This document shows, one piece after another, positions 10,692 to 21,492 of a stretch of DNA of 64,000 nt (positions are counted from its first letter, which is position 1; every line of letters begins with the position of its first letter). A program made the position numbers and the translations under genes. The notes beneath the pieces are model-generated. The model worked only from the letters and a program-made list of their open reading frames with translations. It was not told where the DNA came from and ran no database searches. This DNA is from Phytophthora sp. 'mugwort'. Lineage: Eukaryota > Oomycota > Peronosporomycetes > Peronosporales > Peronosporaceae. Location: the NCBI GenBank assembly GCA_033558025.1, contig JAUCEF010000001.1, forward strand, positions 3,224,001 to 3,288,000. Direction: 5' to 3'.

Positions 10692-13424
10692 TCATTACCG
10701 CTTTATCGCCTTCCTTTTTTTTGCAAATCGAAGAAATCTGTGACATTTGTCTAACGTTACATTCATTTTCAGCCGACGAAGTCGAACCTATAAGGGATGG
10801 TCAGGTTTGCGACAGCTCGCGGTGCTGCTGTACCGCACTTGCCTTTCTGTCGGATACTGAGTGTGTAGCGACCCCGGTCTCAGCGTCGGAAAGCGACTTG
10901 AATTCAGACAAGCGCTATCGTTCCTGTCTGGGTGAAATCACGCCGGCCATAATGGATTTTTAGCTCGTGCTATCTTCTTTGTTTTATTCCTAAAAAACAT
11001 GTACACTGGCAATATCGAATTCACATTTGTCGCTATGAAAAAAGTTGGTACTGTACATGTACATTGTACCGACACTATTAGGTTTGGCTTATTTTTTTTA
11101 ATTTTTGCTTTATGTTTTGTCCTGAACATTTATCTGACTTATTGACACAAAACATGTATTTTCGAAATCCCTTTTGCACAACAATAGCAAGAACATGCCA
11201 GAAGTTGTGGGACAAGGAAAGTGAACCGCGATTATGGATACATGCACCGATGGACGCGAAAACAATGCATGATCAAAACGGAATCAAGCCGACATCGAAA
11301 TCTCAATAGGGCCCAATTCATCGCCTTGATTTCGTAACTCAGCGCGAGCTGATCTACAGTCATTGTTCCCGAAGCTGTGGCCCTTTAAGTCCCGTGGTGT
11401 CCTTCAGCGTGATCAAAGAATTATGAGTCCCAACGTCGGGTTGATCCACGGTAATGCACGCGAGTATGATGCGAAGACAAACGTGAGTACGAAGGAGCCG
11501 TCGAAGGTCACCCTTTTTGCATTTCCCATCAGACGTCTCATCATGTTATGACCCACATTGGAGTTGGTATTCGCATAAAAGATGAGATTCAGAATTGTGC
11601 GCTGAGCCACTCCTCGTGGTAGTCGAAGCTCTGGCGGAATCGTCGCTGTCAGCCGATAGAGTAGATACTGATCGTGAAATTCGCGCAATTCGCGCAATTC
11701 GTGCGCTGCAGCGCCGGCAATACTTTGTTGATGAAAAATGGAGGATGTGGCAGCTCCAGCGCCCCCTTCAGGTACTTTTGGAGGATTGTTTTCTTCGCGT
11801 TACGTCATCTCCCGTAGATGAGTATCTGCTCGGAGTGAACAAGGGTGGGCAGTATCAGCTAACATGATGTATTGCGTCCTCGCGTCATCCGACTTCGTAG
11901 GCCCAGTCCAGTCCTTCAGCAAGGCTGCCTTGAGTCGCTCTACCCCTCCCTCCTCCCATGTGCCTGGGCGCTTGGGCCGAAAGATTGCAGCTAGGCTTCA
12001 TCGTTGACCTTTTGGGGGCCTTTGTCTCCATCCCGTCGTTGGATGGTCTGGGTGGCTCTCCTTCACGGTATGGTGCCGTCCCATGATGAAAGGAGCCCGC
12101 CGCCTCCTCAGAGGCTTTCTCTTGAGAAGTAACTTGGCAGCCAGCTGCTAGCGCTTGGTGCTGCTGCTCCGGTCGTGGGGGAATGGTTCTGTCGCCCCGT
12201 CCAGGCCGGGCGGCGAACGTCCTGCCATCGCAGTCTTCGTACAGTAGTGTTGGTCCCTGGGTCCTCTTCCGGCCTAAGTAGCCAATCAGCGAGGAGAAGC
12301 GAGTTTGTACTTCTGCCTTCTTCAACTATGCATTCTCCTCTTGGGAGTTGTGGCATTCTTGCTTGTAGTACTTCCGATTCGCACGCGCAGTTTCTTGCAT
12401 ACGACGGAGCCACAACGAGCCCTTGTTTCGTTGGTAGCGACTTGATTGCCACCTCCAACTTAGTCGGCTTACTCCTTGCTTTCGTTTGGTAGCGACCTGA
12501 TTGTCACCTCCAATTTTTAGTGGGCTTACTCATTGGTTTGGATGACTTGATCTTCTTCGACTCGGGTCCCATCTTGATAGCTCTCTCATCGCCGACTGGA
12601 GTCGTCGGTTAATTCCAACAACGACGCTTGTACAAAATCTAACATGTCCATCTCTTACAGTAACTCAAGTTGCCGTCGAAAATGTTTTTGGGACGTTCCG
12701 TGCAGGTATCGAATTGAGTCGTTTGTCTGTGAGGGTTCACGCTGTCCGCAAGTCGGAATGTGCTTAATGAGGAAGCTTTGGCTCGTTATAGCTTCAGGTT
12801 CGGGCTGCTGATGGCGTTCACGCGCAGACTGATTATGGCATGACGGCTAACATTGTCTTGCTTGTAAGAAGCCGCACGAATGCCTGCCCAGAGCCTATGC
12901 AAGCCTCCTTGATTCTCCTGTGAAGGATAGCAACTGCACAATTTTTACGATATGGGCCTCATTGGTTTCATAAGCGACGAGCTGCCTTATCTGCACTAAC
13001 TTGGTAGCTGTCTTCACTAGAGATGTTTGGTGGGTCCGTGATCGTGGCGGCAGGCTGCTGTTGTCAGCCGTCACGTCCTCACAAAATACAGCTAGTATTC
13101 ACAGCAGCCGCTTTGTGTCGAACGTTTTCCGCATTAAATGCCGTTTGACGCTGGCATTAAAAGGTCTCGCACGGATTATTGGTCGTTGCACATCCTGCTG
13201 GTGTGTGGAAAGCTTGCCACCTTCAATATCTACCTTGAAGCCACTGCTTCTCAAAATAGTCTGCGAATGAACTAAGTTCAGGAATCATTCTCCATTTGGC
13301 TAAGAATTCTGTCACGAATCTCATAAAACTCCAAAAGACTTGCTGAGTAGTGATATGAAATAACACCTTTGTAGACCATTGCTCCAGCAGGATTGTCCAG
13401 CTGCCTTGTTTGCTTTCTTACGTT
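10692..13424. other. Repeat-derived spacer
   Basis: 2.7 kb with no reliable gene. A 95-codon minus frame at 11413-11697 (ending near LPWINPTLGLIIL) and a 147-codon minus frame at 11885-12325 (rich in Arg, Pro and Gly) have no recognisable domains. The lower part (12700-13420) probably holds the decayed 3' end of the MULE transposase that starts at 14653. A short tandem GCGCAATTC run sits at 11680-11700. Confidence 0.4.
12431..12536. repeat. Two-copy tandem repeat of about 55 bp
   Basis: Copy 1 (12431-12479) and copy 2 (12486-12536) both begin TTGGTAGCGACYTGATTG and continue with CACCTCCAAYTT and GGCTTACTC. They differ at several positions, so the duplication is not recent. It may belong to an LTR or transposon subterminal region, but no partner was found. 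Confidence 0.6.
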
Positions 13425-14653
13425 TTATAGCACATGAAAGAAGTACATCATAAATGTAGCACTTTGGAATTGGGGCGTACTCTGCAGAGCGTTGTATTGG
13501 GCATTGTCTGCGTCGCCAGGAACAGCATCAACGCTTGGATATTGTGAGAAACTCTTGTAGTACACTTGCACCAGAGAGGACAGAACGGCTACGTATTCGA
13601 TGTGTGTCAGACGACTAACTACAAAAATCGCGGCCAAATGGTACTTTCGAGCACGATCGCTAAATCCACACGTGATAACAGAATATCCAATTTCACTTAG
13701 TTTGAACGTGGCGTCGATGTGAAACAAGGCAAAAATATCCAGCTGCTGAAATCTTCTCACGTTTCCGAGAAGTCCCACCGTCGTCACGCCCAGGATGAAC
13801 GGATCATGATCTTCCCCCTTTCCAACATGCGTAAAGCCGTTATCATCAAGCGTCGCACCGAACATGAATGTTTTGTCTGCATCGATTCCAGAATACAGAG
13901 GAAACTCTCACACCAATGTCTTGATTGAATCTCTTCCGTTGCACTCTCCGTGCTTCATACGCAACATTTTGACGCAACGAGCAACCTGCTCATAGGTAGG
14001 AACACCATTAACAGGTGGTGCCGCAGTACAGCGGCGCAATCTTGACCAAATGTGCCGCGGGGCCAATCCTGCTTCATCCATCTCCCCGATATACTTTCGC
14101 ATTGCCGGTGTGATGACGGCGCGATGGGTTCCACCGCAGTCAGCGTCGCCTCGAGTATGTTCAGTTGCTGTTGCCAAATATCTGCCACTCGCTTGTGCTT
14201 GAGCACTGCCACACCTTCCACACTTTGTTGCACTTGGGGTTCTTGTTTCTTAGTGGTATCGCTAGAGCAACGCAGGTAACACTTGAGCAGCGGACGCGTT
14301 GCTCCACTATTTCGTGGTCCCCAGGGCAAATTTGGCACAGCCGCGTGCGCTTCACGTAGGCACCTGAGCAGCGCATCCGCTGTAGCCGTTCCATAATGTA
14401 GCTTTCGTTGGTCTACCCTGTCGCGACAATTTGTCACGTGCCACGGGTCATAGCTTCTTCCGAATCTAGCATATCTACTTGGGAGTATCTGCAGAAGTTG
14501 CGTCCCCGGTTCCTTCGTGGTGTCCGTTGATCTCAGTCTTCTGTGAGTGGACCACGCAAACAGGTGAGCCACACCAGTCTTCTTAGAGTGGACCACGCAA
14601 TAGGTGAGCAGGTTTTGATTCCGGATTTTTGTTTGGTTTTCCACCTGTCGCAA
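13425..14653 (-). pseudogene. Mutator-like (MULE) transposase, degenerate
   Basis: Transposase fragments in two or three frames on the minus strand. The catalytic segment is 13865-13425, with FHIDATFKLSEIGYSVITCG followed by FVVSRLTHIEYVAVLSSLVQ, the MULE DDE block with a conserved first Asp. Upstream, 14177-13908 gives the helical region AMRKYIGEMDEAGLAPRHIW and PTYEQVARCVKMLRMKHGE. A further upstream frame adds RVADIWQQQLNILEATL. Frames shift between segments and stops intervene, so it cannot make an active enzyme. Terminal inverted repeats were not found. Confidence 0.75.
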
Positions 14654-15411
14654 CGTTTGCTTTTGCTCAAGTCAAGAAATGTTTGCTCGTGCCTGAAAGT
14701 GTTTGGTTTTGTCCTGAGAGACGTTTGATTGTAACCCAGTCTCGATGGATGCCGGCTGGGGGGCTGCGTATTAATGTTCATCTTGCGGACGACATACCTA
14801 AGCAATGGTACAAGGCATCGCGCCATACGGTCTCAACAACTGGCAAACGCTACTGATGGCCGGTGCGTCCGTCAACAGCGCTACGATACGGTCATATTTG
14901 TCGCTATTTTTGCGTCGCATTGATTGAACTTACGAGCTCACAGCGCTGCGGCGATGAGCAAAACCCAAAGCAGCCCGATCTCGCTGCAAATGTTGTAAAC
15001 ATCTTGTGTCATTTCAAATCGAGCCCTCGCAGTCACGATCCATCAACACTTATTAGCGGGCAGCTATTACCGGTATAATACAGCGGCAAACCCGCCTGCC
15101 TGCCGTTCTGAGGGTGCACCCAGGGGGGCACCCAGCCATTTGTTCCTGCCGTCCTCCATCTGGTTACGGCGCGACGAGACGGCGTGATTGATTCGAGCTG
15201 CCCCTCCGCCATCCGTCTTCAGAGAAGAGACGACGCTTTGGTAAATCCTCCAGCCGATCACCATCCCAGTATCTGTAAAGTCTGGTCGCCACCGCCAGAA
15301 TCGGACTGACACGCTGCAAAACGCTGATCCGATCACCCCGGGAGCAGCAGCGCCGTCCTCATTTCGCCTTACGACAGCGCAGTCAGACTCAGTCTCTCAT
15401 TTTCCAGAAGC
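14654..15411. other. Spacer upstream of the temptin-like gene
   Basis: No coding signal that I can support. The last 30 bases before 15412 contain TCATTTTCCAG (15397-15407), an approximate oomycete initiator just upstream of the ATG. Confidence 0.35.
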
Positions 15412-15897
15412 ATGCTGTCCACTGTTCAGATCGGCGTCGTCGCGGCCGCCTTCGTGCAGACCGTGAGCGCCTATTCGAGCTACATGGAGCTCATCCCGAA
15501 CGGAAAAAACATCGGCAAGCCGCTGGGCCACAAGGATTCGGGATACACGGACTTCGGCACGCTCTTCTCAGATGCGGGCACCGAGTGGTCCAAGGTCTGC
15601 TCGGAGACGTGGCCCGGCGGCTCGGTCACCTGCGGCGAGGCTCTGGGCGACCCGTGCTGCACTTGGAAGTCGGGCAACCCGGACTACACGCTGACGGAAC
15701 CCAATACGGACGGCACCACGTGTGCGTCCAGTTCCACGGCCAGTAGCGGTGCCGCCACCAGCACGGTCACCAGCAAGGATGCCAGTACCAGCAGCGCCGA
15801 GAGCACCGCGAGCGGTACCACTGATGGCTCAACGACGCAGGCCAGCAACGCGACGGAAAGCACTACCGTGACCGACTCGTCCGAGTATTGCGAGTAA
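15412..15897 (+). CDS. Secreted temptin-like Cys-rich protein with Ser/Thr tail
   Basis: 161-aa single-exon protein. A clear signal peptide (MLSTVQIGVVAAAFVQTVSA) is followed by YSSYMELIPNGKNIGKPLGH, then FGTLFSDAG and EALGDPCCTW. This order (aromatic start, IPNG, GH, FG..F..AG, Cys, ELGDPCC-W) matches temptin-type extracellular domains, which are numerous in oomycetes. The Ca-binding-like DSDGDG stretch usually found before ELGDPCC is replaced here by ETWPGGSVTC. Residues 105-155 are a Ser/Thr/Ala mucin-like tail, probably O-glycosylated, ending SSEYCE. Likely secreted or cell-wall associated; function in oomycetes is unknown. Confidence 0.75.
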   Translation: MLSTVQIGVVAAAFVQTVSAYSSYMELIPNGKNIGKPLGHKDSGYTDFGTLFSDAGTEWSKVCSETWPGGSVTCGEALGDPCCTWKSGNPDYTLTEPNTDGTTCASSSTASSGAATSTVTSKDASTSSAESTASGTTDGSTTQASNATESTTVTDSSEYCE

Positions 15898-17247
15898 CCT
15901 ATTGGTTGTTTTTCCGACGACGTGCTAGACGGCGGAGTCAGCCTGTCCTCGCCAATTCTACTTCTTCCGTGAAGGGGGTAGCAGACATCCTCCCGAACTT
16001 TCACCACTTCCGTAGGCAGTGTGATTCTATGTCTCCGTAGCGGTATGAAATTGAGCTGCCCGCCTGCTTTGGTGTAAACATGTATTAACAAGTATAATTG
16101 CGTTTTGAGCCTTACTTACGAGTTCAACTGAGAGAGTTAGGTCGGGTTCTCGACGTTCGAACGAGGCGCACCGACTGTATCTCGGTGAAAGCACGTCTGG
16201 GGCTGCTGCACTATCGAAGGGAAGCAAATGCTCGGTGGCGGTGGTTGCGTCTGCACTCGTATCTGACCGATGCACGGTGTGAGAGCTGCCGTGCTGAAAT
16301 ACTTCATGTATATACGTGGGGTTTGAAGCGTAGTGGCGCCATCCAAACAGCAGTACTGTAGTGTAGTGGTGCTCCGCATGGAGACTGCAGCATTCAGGAG
16401 AAGTTAACTCACTTAAACTTCCTTTAATCTGTCTACTAAATGAAAAGGTTCTCCGTTATTCTCTGATGGAGAAGGCCAAAGTTTGCTGTATGATTACTTT
16501 TTTATCCTACAGGCTGTAGAGTTTTCTTAATCTACACCTTCTGGGTCGGTTGCACTGCGTTATTTCCATCAGCAAAATGCTAATGGCAATTTAGTAGAAA
16601 CACCCCGCAAGCTCCACGCTGTCGCGCTGCTTCAGCGGTTGAGCCCTGCTCAAGTCAGCACAACTGAGTTGAGAGTCAACTACTTTATCGTTCAAGTCCT
16701 GCAAAATCAGGCGAGAACCTTTTAACAAAGTCTCGGCCAACTCAGCTTCTTGGTATCAAAAGGCTCAAGGTAAAAGTCTGCACCTGACGCTCGGGGCGAT
16801 TATCAAAACTGAACAGCGGGTCATGCATCCGAGACATTGGATACAGCGTCTCTGCACTGTCCGAAGCGTGAGTTCGCAAAGAGCTCATCTGGATGATCTG
16901 CTGTTGGCGCACTTCAAGGGCAACAGTGCCACCCCATTACCATCAACATTCGAAAGAGTCCAAGTCGGTTATCTTGCTGAGAGGCCGATACAATGGAACG
17001 CTTGACGCTTTTAGACTCATGACAAGGGACCAATTTCTCGAAACCCATCCGCTACCAAGCTGCAATAAGGGCTGATGGTGGCGTAATACAATATGCCAAC
17101 ACAAATCCCATCCCAAGATATTCACAATTCCACGCTCCTGGAGGGACCATGTGCATCATCAATGCGCACTGGCACTGGCATTCGCTAGGCGCTAAAGACT
17201 GTAGAGCGCCTCTACCTATTCACTTTATATTCTGCCAAAAAGAGATT
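15898..17247. other. Spacer without supportable gene
   Basis: 1.35 kb between two secreted-protein genes. Only short overlapping frames on both strands; none has a domain, signal peptide or consistent codon use. No repeats above about 15 bp were noticed. Confidence 0.35.
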
Positions 17248-17958
17248 ATGACACCTGTTACTTTCGTGCGAGCCGCGGCTTTCGCTACGCTAGTCGCGTG
17301 CGTCTCCGTTTCGAACGCTAGCGCCATTTCGCGCGACTTGGGTCAAGCGGCACCCACGTCTTCGTCTTCTTCCTTGGACAGTTCGGCCAGTTCCTCCGAG
17401 ACGACGGCGACCAAGTCTCCCGTGTCGGAAACATTTTCAGATTTATCAGGCTTGGGCTCCGATGCTGCTGGCATAGTGAAGCCGTTCGCGGGTGCCGCTG
17501 ATAGCGCTAGTGACGAATGCGAGCAAACGGAGAGCAGCTCAGCTACCTCCTCCAGTGGCGAGACGGAAGGTAGCTCCAAACCCTCCGGTAAGGAGAAGGA
17601 CAAGGAGACGTCGTCTAACGGCGATGTTATGCAAGAAGCCTGGTCCTCAAACGATGATGTAACCCAAGGAGCGTCTTCCTCCAGCGGTAATGTTAAGCAA
17701 GATGATGATTCCGATGATGACAAGAACATCACCGCCAAAATGACGAAGACCCAGAGGGAGGCCGCAAAGGAAGCTCGTCACAAGGCGCAGGCCGAGCGCA
17801 AGGCCCAACGCGAAGCCCAGAAGGCAGAGTGGCGTAAGATCAAGGCGCAGCAGAAGGCCGAGCGGAAGGCCGCCAAGGCGAGAGTAAAATCCGACAGCAG
17901 CGCTATTCAGTCAGCTGCTGGTTCCCTTAATTCGACCGACACTACGCAGCAGCAGTGA
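17248..17958 (+). CDS. Secreted Ser-rich protein with basic helical C-terminus
   Basis: 236 aa from the ATG at 17248, chosen because it opens directly on a signal peptide, MTPVTFVRAAAFATLVACVS, with a likely cleavage after NASA; an earlier in-frame ATG at 17149 would bury it. Residues 35-165 are low-complexity Ser/Asp/Glu/Thr with loose repeats (AWSSNDDVTQ, ASSSSGNVKQ). Residues 170-215 form a Lys/Ala/Gln/Arg helix with repeats of KAQ and AERKAQREAQKAEW. No RXLR or LXLFLAK motif. It could be a cell-wall or matrix protein, or a fast-evolving secreted protein; I do not recognise a family. Confidence 0.65.
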   Translation: MTPVTFVRAAAFATLVACVSVSNASAISRDLGQAAPTSSSSSLDSSASSSETTATKSPVSETFSDLSGLGSDAAGIVKPFAGAADSASDECEQTESSSATSSSGETEGSSKPSGKEKDKETSSNGDVMQEAWSSNDDVTQGASSSSGNVKQDDDSDDDKNITAKMTKTQREAAKEARHKAQAERKAQREAQKAEWRKIKAQQKAERKAAKARVKSDSSAIQSAAGSLNSTDTTQQQ

Positions 17959-18758
17959 GCGCTCAGATGCCGGGCTCTAATGGAAAATTGTAGCGTGTAG
18001 GTAGCAGGGATTGGTGTTTAAATGTAAATGTAGTGAAAGACGGGAAATTTAGTCCACGAGTCACTTTCACGCTGAACAGCACGAGACGCACGCTCGTTTA
18101 CCGTGGGTCGCTAGTCTCACGACGTATACAACGACAATGTACCATATTGAATACAGTTCACCCCAGATTGGAGACGCATCATCGTTAAACAGTGGCTGGC
18201 TCTGGTTCTGTGACTAATAGTGACTAATAATGGCAGCACATGTAGTCGAAGAGCTCGCACAGACGATTGAAGAGCTGGTGAACACAGTGACCGTCGAGTC
18301 CTGGGTGCAATTATAAGGAAATTACACCATTAATATATGTACCGTATTCCCCCTGTCAGAAGCGTCGCTTTGTCATAAGCGTCAGTTAGTTTAAACCAAT
18401 GATGAAGCTGCATATTATCATTTGGCTTTGGGTTTGTCAAAAGCGTCACCTGTAATATTCGGTAATTTACTAGCGGTTTTGAGAGGTGAAATGACTGGCA
18501 GCAGCAAGTTTGAGTGGAGGGTTTCCGCACCTAAAATTGTGTAAATTATAACCAAAAAATGTAGCAGCACCAACCTTATGGGTAGGGATACCCACCACAA
18601 AGCCTGGAACCACTGCTGAAAATAAAAGGGAAACCACCGATCAAAATAGTGTAGCCACTTGGCTTGTTGGAGTGCGAGTGGATGTATGACAGTTCACGCA
18701 AGGGCACGATCCCATTTGCATTTGTCTTAGAGCTAGAGCAAGCAGTTGGCAATGAGCC
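17959..18758. other. Spacer with one MITE end
   Basis: No coding content. It contains a solitary end of the MITE family described at 20883 and 61413 (see 18342-18386). Confidence 0.35.
18342..18386 (+). repeat. Solo terminal repeat of the CCGTATTCCCC MITE family
   Basis: Begins CCGTATTCCCCCTGTCAGAA, followed by GCGTCGCTTTGTCATAAGCG, preceded by TA. The same end occurs at 20883 and 61413. No inverted partner lies within the next kilobase, so this is a truncated or broken copy. Confidence 0.7.
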
Positions 18759-19136
18759 ATGGAAAGCAACGACGGCGAGAGCAACGATGACTTGGACGGG
18801 CTGCTGGCTTCGGATTCTGACAGCGCCGATGAAGTCAAGGTCAGGAGCAGGCCAAGGTGGACAAAAATTTGGAGAACGACGGCAGGATCACAAGCACTAA
18901 AAGTCTATCAGTAATCGCTCCCATCACACAGTGTAACCAAGAGTGACCCTACCAACTGCACAATCGGCCATCTATTTGACAAAGACTACGTTCTTGCTAC
19001 CTCTACGCATCCCATGAGAGTTCAGCTAACTAAATGTCGCTCGCGCCGGTGCTTTCCTCAACCGACTGAAAACGCGGACACAAATGCTGATGCAAATATG
19101 GGCTGCCTCTGCAGATACAAGTTCAAGGGTATCTGA
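18759..19136 (+). pseudogene. Fragment of an unknown gene
   Basis: An ATG at 18759 opens 27 acidic codons (MESNDGESNDDLDGLLASDS) ending at a GT (18840). A second open stretch at 18932-19136, after a CACACAG acceptor, reads GHLFDKDYVLATSTHPMRVQ and then a Cys-rich end (CRSRRC, GCLCRYKFKGI) before a stop. The phases of the two pieces do not agree and the intervening bases read through a stop, so this is a broken or mis-modelled gene. No family is recognised. Confidence 0.35.
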
Positions 19137-19391
19137 GAATGCGTACCAAATACGCGCCCAAACCCATTTTTTCCCAAATACATTAAGGTCTTGAGCACGG
19201 TTTTGGGACATAATAAGCTCCCCCGGAGTAATTTAGTCGAGCTTTTGGGGACGTTTTCGGGAACGAAGCGTTGGGCGTATATTTGGGAGCAGCCTGTTCG
19301 GGACAAATTTGGGACAGAATTCAGAGTTTGTTTATTACCGTAAATGGTTTAATCAAAACTCTAGCAGCGTTTTTCTGATTGTACAAGCGTA

Positions 19392-20470
19392 CTAGTCTAG
19401 GTCCAGATTTTCACAAAAGCGGTGATGCTCGTCAGGGATCGTCACGCTGACGAGGTTACCGTGCTCTGGAGCTCGTTGACGGTTGTGTCGGATGTCCTCA
19501 ATAAGATCGACGTAGCGCTTCGACTTCTCCTTTATCACAGTCATAAACGCCAGTAAATTAGGATGAGGTGAGGTGAAAGGCTCGTTGAGGTCTCTGCTGA
19601 ACCGGTCGAGCGCATTGTTCGTGCGGTTTACGATGTTGATGGTCTCCGCAACCCTGTTGACGTTCCACATCGCTAGATCGTAATTGTGCATCCATGTACG
19701 TTTGAAGTAGCGCCAGAACGTGTCCCATTTGACACGGTGGCCCGATTAATCAATGCGACTGCGGACGAACGGTATGCCCTTTTCGGCGATTTCATTAGTC
19801 GGAATGACTGCCGGCGCATCTATCACGCCAGATCTCATGACGTGACTTACCGTATCCGTGGGAATGCGCAAGTCAATCACTTGCGCCGTAGCGCCTGCTC
19901 CCAATGGAAGAGGCATCCTACGATAGGTTAACCGAGAATTTCTGGCGTACAGCGCCTAATAGGCCAAGCTCAAAGTCACAAGTGACATAGCGAGGGTCAA
20001 TTTGGAGGTCACATTGCATAATGACATTGCCCAGTAGGTGCCAGTACGTTCCTTGGTGCTTGTCCGGAAGCAGCACGTAGAAGATGGGCAGGTAGAGATC
20101 GTAGGCAGGATCGTAGCCCATTACAGTAGCCAGCTAGGAAAACGGGTTAGGACAAACCTTGAACGTGCAGTCGATAATGAGCGCGTTCTTGGATACTTGA
20201 GCAGACGAAGCAGGTCGGGGTGGGCAAATCCAATCATGCGTTCATTATACCAGCCTTCGCGTACACGTAGTGAAATTGCAAAAAAGGTCGTTCATCATTT
20301 GGAGACACGAATACCGTAGGCCCCATCTCGATAGCACGAAAAACGTCACTACCCGTCAGCTCTTTCCGCAAGTTTTTGATGAACGACACGGCCGTGTGAC
20401 GAGGCATATAGCGAAGGCTTGCGTCAGCGCCGTTATTGCGACGAAGGTGCGCGACCGCCCTTCCAAACAC
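19392..20470 (-). pseudogene. MULE transposase, second copy, degenerate
   Basis: Three minus-strand pieces in order. 20470-20234 has PRHTAVSFIKNLRKELTGSD and FLQFHYVYA. 20121-19918 is the catalytic block DLYLPIFYVLLPDKHQGTYW and VTCDFELGLLGAVRQ. 19691-19392 is the C-terminus INIVNRTNNALDRFSRDLNE and PHPNLLAFMTVI. Motifs and order match the MULE family of the copy at 23056-24150. Gaps between pieces contain frameshifts. No terminal repeats were located. Confidence 0.75.
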
Positions 20471-20639
20471 GGGAAGGGGCTAGGGCCATGTCGGAGGTAG
20501 CCATTGACTCCATTACCTCACGAATCTTCTCGGTGGCTTCCACTACGACCTTCGCAGGTCGTGTGCATGAGTGAGTGTTGGATTCTGCCGTCTGACTTAA
20601 CGATTAGACAAGCGGGGAAGCTCGCAGAGAGGAAGACTG

Positions 20640-20880
20640 CATACGTATTACTTTTGGTGATCCTGCCTATTCTGCTAGTGAATTCGTTGTCACGCACTTC
20701 AAGGACGTCGTGCTGTCTACGAATGCAAGCATTTTCAACAAGAAGATGAGTGCGGTGAGAACAGCAGTCGAGTGGAACTTCGGGATCATGAAGAGCCTTT
20801 GGGCTTTCATTAATTTAAAAAAGACCTGAAAATTCGCCTTAGTCGGGTAGGAAAGTTCGTGCTCTCGAATTGCGCTATCA
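20640..20880 (+). pseudogene. PIF/Harbinger-type transposase fragment
   Basis: Reads GDPAYSASEFVVTHFKDVVL, then NKKMSAVRTAVEWNFGIMKS and LWAFINLKK, the C-terminal block of HARBI1-like DDE nucleases (the last catalytic acid lies in AVEWNF). A one-base slip in the A-run at 20814-20821 shifts the frame, after which KDLKIRLSRVGKFVLSNCAI continues the homology. The fragment is cut exactly at 20881 by a MITE. Confidence 0.7.
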
Positions 20881-20882
20881 TA

Positions 20883-21490
20883 CCGTATTCCCCCTGTTAG
20901 AAGCGTCACCAATGTACACGTCCGGGTTAGGTATACAGGTCTCCCTTGACGAAGCGATGTACACGCACTTAACAAAGTGTGTACGATAATGCAGAACACC
21001 CATTCACAGTCACAGTCAATAAGGGGAGCAAATGGTCGTGCGCACGCGACGTTTTCTCAGAGGTGGCTGCGGCGACGGTGCTGCGCTTTGGAATTCATCT
21101 ACACTGGTATGATAGCTAGCGGTGTGCACATCTCAGGTTGGTAGCGCGCATGTGGCCTAACTTGCACGGTTCATGATTTTTGCGAGCTATAGAGAAATGA
21201 TATGCATGAAATGAAGTTGTTAACGCATTGATGCTTTACACTTCGACATCCGTCTCAATCTAACACGACTTCACTGTCGCTGCTACTTAAGGCCTCCATC
21301 TCTGTGCACAGCATCGCCGTTTATTTGTGACCTCTCTGTCTTGCGCCTTTCTAAAGTGAGCAATGCGTCCGGGCCACGAATCTGACGCTTGTGACAAAGC
21401 GGAAACCTAAAATAGCTATGGATATATATATGATTAGGTAAAATGAAGTGACGCTTCTAACATAGCGACGCTTGTAACAGGGGAATACGG
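20883..21490. mobile_element. MITE of 608 bp with TA target duplication
   Basis: Flanked by TA (20881-20882 and 21491-21492). Left end CCGTATTCCCCCTGTTAGAA then GCGTCACC; the right end, read inverted, is CCGTATTCCCCTGTTACAAG then CGTCGC. No open frame of note inside. The TA duplication and terminal repeats suit a Tc1/mariner- or pogo-mobilised non-autonomous element. It sits inside the Harbinger remnant. Confidence 0.75.
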
Positions 21491-21492
21491 TA

